Shown piece after piece: positions 27,001 to 33,978 of a DNA stretch of 52,390 nucleotides. Position numbers and translations under genes: made by a program. The stretch's first letter is position 1. Each line of letters starts with the position of its first letter. The notes beneath the pieces were generated by a model that did not search any database, was not told the DNA's origin, and saw only the letters and a list, made by a program, of their open reading frames with translations. The stretch is from an uncultured bacterium (GTDB lineage: Bacteria; Verrucomicrobiota; Verrucomicrobiia; Verrucomicrobiales; V1-33): the NCBI GenBank assembly GCA_903936775.1, contig CAIZWU010000261.1:1-52390 (forward strand), written 5' to 3'.

Positions 27001-29646
27001 GGCACGCAGCCCGTGGCTTTTTCCGGCCTGCGGCTGGGGAACGGGACGGACACCACGGTGCTGCCGCCGCTTTCCTGGATCGGGCCGGGGGGATTCCAGC
27101 GCTTCATCGCGGACCGCGGCACGGGCACGAATCACCTTGCCTTCAAGCTCAGCAGCAGCGGGGAATCTGTGAGCCTGACAGACGGCGTGGGTGCCCTGAT
27201 TGACTCCCGCACTTTCGGCCCGCAGCAGGCCGGTGTCCCGCAGGGACTGCTGCCGGATGCCGCCGGCGCAGTCACCAGCTTCCCCGGCAGCGGCTCGCCG
27301 GGCGAGGCGAATGCCCTGGCCATCACGGACATCGTCATCAGCCGGATTTATCCAGACATAGAACTTCATAACCGCAGCGCGCTGGCCGTGGTGCTGGACG
27401 GCTGGCTGCTCCACGGATCCCTGACAGATTCCGCGCCATTCATCTTCCCGGGCGGGACCAGCATCGCTCCGGGCGGCACGCTGACCGTGCCTGCGGCCAG
27501 CCTTCCGTTTTCGCTGGAGCCCCTGCGTGGCGGAGCGGTGTATCTTTCCCATGGCGGCACGCACCGCAGCCGCCGCAGCTATGGCGCATGGGACGGGAAT
27601 CCGTGGGGGCTGGTGATGCTCCCGGACGGGGAGGAATTTGTCAGGGTCCGTCAGCTTCCGGCCACGCCTGCGGGCGTCCCGGTGGTCGGTCCGGTGGTGG
27701 TGCGCGAGTTCAGCTATGATCCGCCGGATGTGCCGGGGGATAATGATACGTATGAATTTGTGGAATGGCAGAACACCAGCGCCGCCGCGGTGGACATCAG
27801 CGGCTGGAGGCTCGCGGGAGATGCGGACTTCACCGTGCCGGAGGGCGTCAGCCTGCCTGCGGGCGGTTACGCGGTCTTTGCTCCGGTCCCGCCTGCGGAG
27901 TTCGCCGCACGTTATGCCGCGCCGCCCGGCACGCTGGTGCTGGGACCGTGGAGCGGAAGTCTGCCGGACTCCGGTGGCGAGGTGCGCATCGTGCGCCGTC
28001 TGCCTCCAGTCATGGCGGAAGGCCCGGACTTTGGCTATCACCCGGAGGTCACGCTGGAGCGCATCCGTTACCGCGACACCGCGCCATGGCCTGCGGAGGC
28101 AGATCGCGCCGGGCTGAATCCGCAGCGAGCCGCGCCCGGGGGATATGGGAATGATCCGGCCAGCTGGACCACTGGAGCGCCATCCCCGGGGGCCGCTGAC
28201 TCGCCGAATCTGCCGCCATCGATCACCATCACCGCACCCGCTGATGGCGGCAGCAGTCCGGCCGGCACTCCTGTTATGATCTCGGTCAGCGCGGCCGATC
28301 CGGATGGTGCCATCACGGCGGTGCAGTTCCGGGTGGATGGTGTCCTGACAACTACTGCGGCAGCGCCTCCGTTCACGTTTACATGGACCTCCCTGGAGCC
28401 CGGCCCGCACGCGCTGCGCGTCAGTGCCTACGATACGCGCCTGGCTTCGGCCTCGGCGGAGATTCTCTACACTCTGGCGAACGATCCGCCCATGGCAGCT
28501 ATCCTGTCGCCAGGGGATGGCGCCAGATTTGATCGCGGAACATCCATTCCCATTGCGGTGGCCGCGCGCGATCCGGAGAATCTGCTGCAGCGCGTGGATT
28601 TCCTGGCGGACGGGGTGCTGATAGGCTCTGCCTCCGCCGCACCCTGGACCATGGTCTGGAGCGGAGCCGCCGCCGGATTGCACCGGCTCGTGGCGCGCGC
28701 CACGGATGCCACCGGCCTCAGCCGGTCTTCGCAGGCGGTGACCATCATAGTCGCGGGCACTTCCGGAGCGGTGCCGTATGTGGCTTGGCAGGTTCCCGCC
28801 GGCACTGCCGGCACGCAGAACTTCGGCGGCAGCCTCGGGATGGACTTCGAGGTCATCAGTCCTGTGCTGATCACGCGGCTCGGCGTGTTTGACAGCGGTT
28901 CGAATGGGCTGAATAGCACCCTTACCGCGCAGCTCTGGCGCACCCAGCCTTCCCCCGCGGTGCTCGCCGCCCTCAGCTTTACCACAGCCTCGCCCGGCAC
29001 TCTGGCTGCGGCTTCCGGGAGCCGGTTCAAGGATCTGACCACGCCGCTGCTGCTCCACCCCGGCATCTACACCATGGTGGCCTACGGCTACTCTGCCAGC
29101 GAGCTGAATGGAAACTCCAATGGTGGGAATCCGCTCTGGACGACCCATGACGGAAACGGGCTGATCCGTTTCACCGGCACCGGGAGCTATGGCACTGCGG
29201 GGCAGTATCCTGCCAATGCGGACGGCGGTCCGGTGAACCGCTACGCCGCCGGTACCATGGAATTCACCAGCGCGGACAGCGATGCCGACTGTATGCCGCA
29301 GGACTGGGAAACAGCGAACGGATTCAACCCCTCCGATCCTTCGGACGCCACCGGCGATGCCGACGGCGACGGGCGGCTGAACCGCGAGGAATACGCCGCC
29401 GGGACCGACCCGCGGGACCCTGCGAGCATCTTCCGGATTCAGGGTCTCACCACAGCACCCGGGCAGATCACCGTGAGAATCACCTTGCCCGCGAACCGCC
29501 AAGCCGTGCTGCAATACAGCGGGGAACTGATCTGGTGGTTCGATCAGCAGACCATCGCCGCCAGCGGGTCGCCGCGCGTGCTTGATCTCGCCATGCCCGC
29601 CGGACTGGGCCGGAAATTTGTGCGCGTCGCCGCCTCTCCCCCGTGA
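24016..29646 (+). CDS. Large secreted CotH-kinase protein with lamin-tail domains, Ig-like domains and the shared domain
   Basis: 1876 residues with a short signal peptide. Order by approximate residue: lamin-tail domain (20-145, GVLINEIMYHP start), CotH domain (340-730) with the motif PWDLDGE at 640-646 (Asp642 and Asp644 are the probable metal and catalytic residues), more lamin-tail domains (about 845-960, 974-1090, 1105-1180 weaker, 1226-1332), two Ig-like domains (about 1397-1490 and 1492-1582, each starting like SITITAPADG or AAILSPGDGA), a copy of the repeated domain of the previous gene (1587-1754), and a calcium-binding TSP3/dockerin-like tail (DSDADCMPQDWE, DATGDADGDGRLNREEY). CotH proteins are atypical kinases that phosphorylate surface proteins; here the substrate might be the neighbour, which is speculation. 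A terminator sits just upstream, so expression may depend on read-through. Confidence 0.9.
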   Translation: MRLLHLLHAAGLFLAFPLHAGVLINEIMYHPVERPAFDAAGDPVLDLTEDVHEFIELKNTGSTAVSLAGWRLRGAADYDFPAGASIPAQGFAVVAKFPARLESIAAYALPAGSVFGPWSGGLQNSGDTIRLETVSGAVADAVSYSSSMPWAIGANAFGAEDDWTSINETLHQYRGRSLERVSMSWPANDPANWLASPLVAGPSPGRANAVALAVPLPVVTAVRAVQDSTGSIMIRATQPVRVDAQFSSAGAGVSNVQVEYFRDDINSSSEAKTTLSMTAVAGQPGLWRATVPGQTDRSIVRYRILTDRGAGVQRVSPRADDPQAWHAWFVSPVRSSTRPSYEIFISAASLSTLSSNISQSPRRIVNPDPPGLVRASWSATQPAVVVRDGVVFDVRMRYHGSRYRRDASRNSFKLQFPRYARLDDLEGLYLKDKGEEHRVAGQIYRAAGLPAFTARYADVYLNSSVGFQRLEVPEMDDRSFGKFADFTAKKYPGTAKEKTGEFYKSTGVVPFETAAGIGATTVYTSSGEGPYYIGNGAPIPAKAGWTTRRRYEYTYGPQMHQWIGGRDTEAMITGLWAARGDLPTAPNPDLPALRAWLAENFDVQATLTYIAIRNWCAPIDDVTHNHYLWRRANGRWAMLPWDLDGEMSDTGKSIYWDEYSVPQPDTLRGPHWLKDSFLKAYRTEYKQRLWLLNNTVMNAANFAASGYGGLQSFATARQANVNSQLGLGTFHRPGPPVAQAPASLASILPGAVLQTSAYAHSAPAPAPAHTSTTWMIRASGSTWDAPVLRLTTSAFLTSFPVPFDELGFGATYFWKCYYTDADGHPSFESAERSFVFGTAAGTSPEVRLNEILARGVTADFIEIHNAGTTPAELSGMGLTDDPAAGAKYHFPAGTSLAPGAYRVVALDAAAPFRLDGDGQTVLLLAADGSLADAVSFGPQAADRSLGRTAAGWGLGGPTPGAANVPESTGPASALRINEWMATDPDGPDWLELVNPGTQPVAFSGLRLGNGTDTTVLPPLSWIGPGGFQRFIADRGTGTNHLAFKLSSSGESVSLTDGVGALIDSRTFGPQQAGVPQGLLPDAAGAVTSFPGSGSPGEANALAITDIVISRIYPDIELHNRSALAVVLDGWLLHGSLTDSAPFIFPGGTSIAPGGTLTVPAASLPFSLEPLRGGAVYLSHGGTHRSRRSYGAWDGNPWGLVMLPDGEEFVRVRQLPATPAGVPVVGPVVVREFSYDPPDVPGDNDTYEFVEWQNTSAAAVDISGWRLAGDADFTVPEGVSLPAGGYAVFAPVPPAEFAARYAAPPGTLVLGPWSGSLPDSGGEVRIVRRLPPVMAEGPDFGYHPEVTLERIRYRDTAPWPAEADRAGLNPQRAAPGGYGNDPASWTTGAPSPGAADSPNLPPSITITAPADGGSSPAGTPVMISVSAADPDGAITAVQFRVDGVLTTTAAAPPFTFTWTSLEPGPHALRVSAYDTRLASASAEILYTLANDPPMAAILSPGDGARFDRGTSIPIAVAARDPENLLQRVDFLADGVLIGSASAAPWTMVWSGAAAGLHRLVARATDATGLSRSSQAVTIIVAGTSGAVPYVAWQVPAGTAGTQNFGGSLGMDFEVISPVLITRLGVFDSGSNGLNSTLTAQLWRTQPSPAVLAALSFTTASPGTLAAASGSRFKDLTTPLLLHPGIYTMVAYGYSASELNGNSNGGNPLWTTHDGNGLIRFTGTGSYGTAGQYPANADGGPVNRYAAGTMEFTSADSDADCMPQDWETANGFNPSDPSDATGDADGDGRLNREEYAAGTDPRDPASIFRIQGLTTAPGQITVRITLPANRQAVLQYSGELIWWFDQQTIAASGSPRVLDLAMPAGLGRKFVRVAASPP

Positions 29647-29750
29647 AGCGGACAGGGCGGAACGTGATCTGCGCCTGCCTCTGGCATCGCCCGTGGGGAG
29701 AGGAGTGGCTGATCGTCCCTCGCCGGTTCACGGCCGGGGATTCTTTTCTC

Positions 29751-29850
29751 ATGATTCAATCCAAACTTTTCGTTCCCGGACCGATCGACGTCTCACCTGA
29801 AACCCTTCAGACGATGGCGCAGTCCAGGAGCAAGCGGTTGATCTTTGCCT
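29751..29850 (+). pseudogene. Remnant of the N-terminus of a class V (alanine-glyoxylate-type) aminotransferase
   Basis: From ATG 29751 the translation reads MIQSKLFVPGPIDVSPETLQTMAQ, split here as MIQSKLFVPGPID and VSPETLQTMAQ. This is very close to the standard start of class V aminotransferases (KLFxPGPxxVxPExLxAMxRPMIGHRSKxF). After MAQ the expected PMIGH is missing and only SRSK remains; the reading then loses similarity and runs into the antisense of the DUF1501 gene. It looks like a truncated gene start left by a deletion. The rest of 29647-29902 shows nothing else. Recognition rests on about 30 residues. Confidence 0.5.
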
Positions 29851-29902
29851 GTCTGAAAAGTCGCGCAGCGGATGGTTGGTTAATACCCATCCTTCCTCTG
29901 AT

Positions 29903-31360
29903 TCAGGCAAAAATGTCCATAACGGGATTTCCCTTGCCGTCTTCGGTGGCGTAGAACGGGCGGCGTTCCACGTCGTAGGCCGTTTTGGGGCTGATGCCCA
30001 TGGCTGTGAAGATCGTGGCGTGGAGATCCGGGACCGAGACCGGATTTTTGATGGCGACGCAGGGCCGTTCGGCTGCGGTTTCGCCATACAGGAATCCCTT
30101 TTTCACGCCGCCACCAAACATCACAATCGAAGAACCTCCCGTGAAGTGACGGTGCAGACCGTAGTGTTTCATTTCCTTCAAATACTCGACTTTTTCAGCC
30201 TGGTCGGCGGCGTTTGAGCCGGGCTTGCCCTCCATGATCATATCCCGGCTGAATTCACTGGCGATGATGACCAGCGTGCGGTCGAGCAGCCCCCTTTGCT
30301 CCAGATCCCGGATCAATTGCGCAATCGGAGCATCGATTTCCTGCTTCATCCGCGTTAGTGTCGTGTGGCCATCGCCGTGGGTATCCCAGTTCAAAAACGG
30401 AACATACTCTGTGGTCACTTCCACGAAGCGGGCTCCAGCTTCCACGAGTCGCCGGGCCAGCAGGCAGCCCTTGCCAAACCGCCCGGTGTCGTAGGCCGCC
30501 CGGATTTCCGGCGGCTCCTGGCTGATATCGAATGCCTCGCGTTCGGTTGCATTGAGCAGGCGATGGGCACTCTCCATGGCCCGCAGCATGGATTCCTGCT
30601 GGTAGTCACTCCTGTCATGCGAACGGCTGGCAGCTTCCGCGAGCTTTTTGAACTGCCGGTAGCGGCTGGAAAAGCGACCCGGATCCATCCCTTTTGGAGG
30701 ACGGACGGATGCCGCTGCTTCTTCCGGAAATGGCAGGTTCATGGGGCCGAATTCGCTGCCGAAAAAGCCCGCCGTGGTGAACGCTTTCAGTTCCTCCTGT
30801 TCGCCCACACCCTCAAGGCGCTGCCCGATATTGATGAAGGGCGGAATCACCGGATTCTTCGGCCCGAGGACTTTGGCCATCCAGGAACCCAAATGTGGGC
30901 AGGCCACCGTCTGTGGCGGGACATAACCGGTATGCCAATGATACTGGTGGCGGGAATGCAGGATGCTGCCGAGATCCGGTTGAAAGTGCGAACGGATCAG
31001 CGTGGCGCGATCCATGACCGACGCGATGTTTTCCAGTCCCTTGCTGATCTTGATATGGTCTGCGGCCGTGTTGATCGGGGGAAATGTGCTGAACACCTTT
31101 TCCACCGGCAGTCCGACCTGAAAGGGCTCGTAATGCTTGGGATCGAACGTATCAGGTGCGCCCATGCCGCCGCCCATCCACAGGAGAATGCAGGCATCCG
31201 CGGTTGCCTTGGGGTGAATGATTTTTTCGCCGCCGGACGTGAATGCGAGGAGCCGGGGGGCGCCCGCGGCCATCGCCGCAGCGGTGCCGGCCGCCAGTTG
31301 TTTCAGGAAGTCACGCCTGATGATGGAGGGCGGTGCGCTGGTATCGAAGGTCGGAAACAT
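29903..31360 (-). CDS. DUF1501 protein, Tat-exported (second copy)
   Basis: 485 residues. The N-terminus carries a twin-arginine signal (IIRRDFLKQLAAG) with an Ala-rich core. Family motifs: CILLWMGGGMGAPDTFDPKHY near residue 55, WDTHGDGHTTLTRMKQEID near residue 330, VIIASEFSRDMIMEG near residue 365, and VPDLHATIFTAMGI near the end. The EFGR motif of the first copy is EFSRDM here, so the two paralogues may differ in their metal site. It starts 37 bases after the PSD1 gene at 31398-33818, its obvious partner, and is the last gene of the long minus-strand cluster. Confidence 0.92.
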   Translation of the reverse strand: MFPTFDTSAPPSIIRRDFLKQLAAGTAAAMAAGAPRLLAFTSGGEKIIHPKATADACILLWMGGGMGAPDTFDPKHYEPFQVGLPVEKVFSTFPPINTAADHIKISKGLENIASVMDRATLIRSHFQPDLGSILHSRHQYHWHTGYVPPQTVACPHLGSWMAKVLGPKNPVIPPFINIGQRLEGVGEQEELKAFTTAGFFGSEFGPMNLPFPEEAAASVRPPKGMDPGRFSSRYRQFKKLAEAASRSHDRSDYQQESMLRAMESAHRLLNATEREAFDISQEPPEIRAAYDTGRFGKGCLLARRLVEAGARFVEVTTEYVPFLNWDTHGDGHTTLTRMKQEIDAPIAQLIRDLEQRGLLDRTLVIIASEFSRDMIMEGKPGSNAADQAEKVEYLKEMKHYGLHRHFTGGSSIVMFGGGVKKGFLYGETAAERPCVAIKNPVSVPDLHATIFTAMGISPKTAYDVERRPFYATEDGKGNPVMDIFA

Positions 31361-31397
31361 GGCTGACAGCGGAGTGGTGATTGTTATGATTGGCGGC

Positions 31398-33818
31398 TTA
31401 ACGGACGAACTGGAACTCTGGAAGCGTGCAAACCATCCACACCACGTCCTGAATGTTTTGTTCGGTCAGGGCCGGGCCGAGCGACTCTCTTGCCACAGCA
31501 AGCTCCTCGGTGGAGGGATCCCGGCCGAGCCCGGCCCGGTAGAGCCAACCCGTGAAATGATCCGGCCCCGCCCAGGTCCGCTTCAGCAACTGCGCTGCGC
31601 CCCTCGCCAACGCCTCGGAGAAAATGGCTCCGTTCGCCAGATCCATGGCCTCAAGCGTGGTGAGTTCGGCTGGCCGCTCCGAGACAATCTGCTCCCGGTT
31701 AGGCCGTCCGAGGGTCCGCATCAGAAAGTCGCTTTTCACCAGAGAGGCACGGACCATGCGGGTAGTGCCGCTGGCAGCATGGGCCAGTTTGGATTTGAGT
31801 TCCGCATCCACCGCCGCCGCCCAGGGCCCGGCCACGATTACCGCGTCATGCCACGCCGGCTCCCCGGGGAACTTCCCGTCGGCGTCAGGTCCGCCGGCGG
31901 TCCACTGCCAGGAGTCATCCGTGGACAGCCGCCACTCTTTGCCGTCGCCCGTATGGGCACTCGCCTCCAGATACGCCGCCGCCGGATTCGGGTCACCGCC
32001 CCCGTTCCCCGCGACGAGCAGGATTTCATTCGGGCCATTCGTCAGGTGGTTTTGCAGATCGAATAACTCCACGGTGCCCCATTCCCCATCGGCCCCCACT
32101 TTCCTGCCGTTCACATACAGCTCGTATTCATTGTCCGCTGTCAGAACCACGCCAGCTCTGGCTGGAACTTCCGGAAGGTTCCAGGTTTTGCGCAAGGTTA
32201 CCTTCTGTCCGGCGGGCGGGGTATCTCCGGCGGGCGGCTCGGATGCCCAGATCCATTTTCCAGTCAGTACCTGTGCCCTGACCCCCGCCGGATCTGGTTT
32301 GCCTCGCGTCACGGCAGCCTCAAAACTCTGAGGGGCCATTCCAGTCAATTGCCACACTGCATCGACAAACTGTTCTGCGGTCATCCGTTTGGCCCGGGGT
32401 CCCGCATACTGATAGCGTGTCTGCGCCTCTTCCGGTTGGCGCGCTTCCGCCTCTTCCTGGTAGGCCGCAGATGTGGCGATCAACTCCAGAGTCTTCTTCA
32501 GATCGTAGCCGGAGTCCTGGAGATGGCAGGCGAGATAGTCCAGCAGATCGGCGTTCCATGGTTCCGTCTGCATGGCATCGACCGGATGAACAATGCCCCG
32601 GCCCATCAACCGGTGCCACAGCCGGTTCACCATGGTCCGGGTGTAGCGGCCATTCTCCGGATGGGTCAACAGGCTGGCCAACTGCTGCAATCGTTCCGGC
32701 TGCGGGGCGTCCGGATCGATTTGTCCGAGCTCCGGAAACAGCCAGCCAGCCCTGGCCTTGCGTCCCACCGGCTTGTCGCAGCGGTGAATCTCCAGCGGCT
32801 GCGTCGCATACACCGCGGCCACGCTGAAGGCCTCATCCAGTTTCCATCGATCAATGAAACTGTCGTGACAGGAAGCGCACTTCAGATTAATGCCCAGAAA
32901 TGCCTGGCCGATGCTCTGGGCAAACTGGATCTCCACGCTCTGTCCGGCACTCACCTCTCCGCGCCACTGGATACCGGCCGCGAAGCCGGCGCTTTCCGGC
33001 GTCGGCGGAGCGATCAGTTCCCGGGTAAACTGGTCGAACGGCTTGTTGGTGATCAGGGCGTCGTAGAGCCATTTGGTAATCTGCGTCCGCCCTCCCGTGA
33101 TGAATCCTGTCCCGGTGTAATCGTTCCTCAGCAGATCATTCCAGAATGTCAGCCAGTGCTCGGCATAGTCTTGATCCCGGGCGAGGAGTGCAGCGATGAG
33201 CTTCCGGCGTTTGTCAGGATCAGGATCGGCCGTGAATGCCGCCAATTCCTCAGCCGTCGGCAATAAGCCGATCAGATCGAGCGAGGAACGCCGCAGGAAC
33301 GCCCCATCTGTTAACAATGCAGCGCGGCCTCTGCGTTCCTTGATCAGGGCGGCATCCAGGAAGCGATCCACCGGATTCTCCCTGCCGCCCGCGGCTTCCG
33401 GCAGCGTCGGCCGGCGTGGGCGCAGCGGTGGGTCATACGATGGCTTCTGAAAGGCAAACCCGGCCTCCCAGGCCAGTCCCCCATCAATCCATCGCTGCAG
33501 GATGCCGATCTCACGGGCATCCAGCCGCGGCCCCTTTGGGGGCATTTGCGAATCCGGATCCTGTGATCTCACGAACCCCATCAGCTTGCTGGCGCCGGCG
33601 TCTCCGGGGACGATCACCTTGCCGTTTTCCCCGCCCGCCAACAAGGCAGCGCGGTCGTTCATGGAGAAACCACCCTTCTTCTTGTCCCCGGTGTGGCACT
33701 CCACACAGTGCTTCTTCAAAACGGGGACGACCTCATGCGCGAAATCGTCCGCCAACGCAGTGGCGGACATCGTCGCAGCAAAAGCAGCAGGCAGGATACA
33801 CCGGAATGGACGTGTCAT
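31398..33818 (-). CDS. PSD1-type protein: planctomycete cytochrome c, DUF1549 and DUF1553 domains (second copy)
   Basis: About 806 residues from ATG 33818, which begins a signal peptide (MTRPFRCILPAAFAATMSA); an upstream start at 33845 adds nine residues. The heme-c motif CVECH is at 38-42, DUF1549 has CASCH at 314-318, and DUF1553 starts near residue 395 with VNRLWHRLMGRGIVHP. Unlike the copy at 987-3815 it has no F5/8C insert before DUF1553. Instead a galactose-binding-like jelly-roll domain (about 530-650, YELYVNGRKVG, GPNEILLVAGNGGG) lies within the C-terminal half. It is predicted periplasmic or secreted and pairs with the DUF1501 gene 37 bases on. The role is inferred as redox or carbohydrate-related. 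Confidence 0.92.
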   Translation of the reverse strand: MTRPFRCILPAAFAATMSATALADDFAHEVVPVLKKHCVECHTGDKKKGGFSMNDRAALLAGGENGKVIVPGDAGASKLMGFVRSQDPDSQMPPKGPRLDAREIGILQRWIDGGLAWEAGFAFQKPSYDPPLRPRRPTLPEAAGGRENPVDRFLDAALIKERRGRAALLTDGAFLRRSSLDLIGLLPTAEELAAFTADPDPDKRRKLIAALLARDQDYAEHWLTFWNDLLRNDYTGTGFITGGRTQITKWLYDALITNKPFDQFTRELIAPPTPESAGFAAGIQWRGEVSAGQSVEIQFAQSIGQAFLGINLKCASCHDSFIDRWKLDEAFSVAAVYATQPLEIHRCDKPVGRKARAGWLFPELGQIDPDAPQPERLQQLASLLTHPENGRYTRTMVNRLWHRLMGRGIVHPVDAMQTEPWNADLLDYLACHLQDSGYDLKKTLELIATSAAYQEEAEARQPEEAQTRYQYAGPRAKRMTAEQFVDAVWQLTGMAPQSFEAAVTRGKPDPAGVRAQVLTGKWIWASEPPAGDTPPAGQKVTLRKTWNLPEVPARAGVVLTADNEYELYVNGRKVGADGEWGTVELFDLQNHLTNGPNEILLVAGNGGGDPNPAAAYLEASAHTGDGKEWRLSTDDSWQWTAGGPDADGKFPGEPAWHDAVIVAGPWAAAVDAELKSKLAHAASGTTRMVRASLVKSDFLMRTLGRPNREQIVSERPAELTTLEAMDLANGAIFSEALARGAAQLLKRTWAGPDHFTGWLYRAGLGRDPSTEELAVARESLGPALTEQNIQDVVWMVCTLPEFQFVR

Positions 33819-33848
33819 GGCGGACGGATTTGACCGTAAAATCATCGG

Positions 33849-33872
33849 TCACCGGAGTAATGGCACCGGTGA
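33849..33872. repeat. Short perfect inverted repeat in the leader of the second PSD1 gene
   Basis: TCACCGG (33849-33855) and CCGGTGA (33866-33872) are exact reverse complements around 10 bases, 30 bases upstream of the ATG at 33818. It could be an operator or a leader hairpin; no T-tract follows in either direction. Confidence 0.35.
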
Positions 33873-33978
33873 GCCATTTGTTTCCAGAAATATTGGGGAA
33901 GGGCAAACTCAGATGGCCAGGCTTCGGCATGAAGCTGGAGGGGACAACCCGGTGACCACGTTGCTCAGATGGGAGGCA

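Noticed and set aside
26194..29514. 1106-codon minus-strand frame
   Set aside because: Antisense to the CotH protein, low-complexity Arg/Gly-rich, no recognisable motif.
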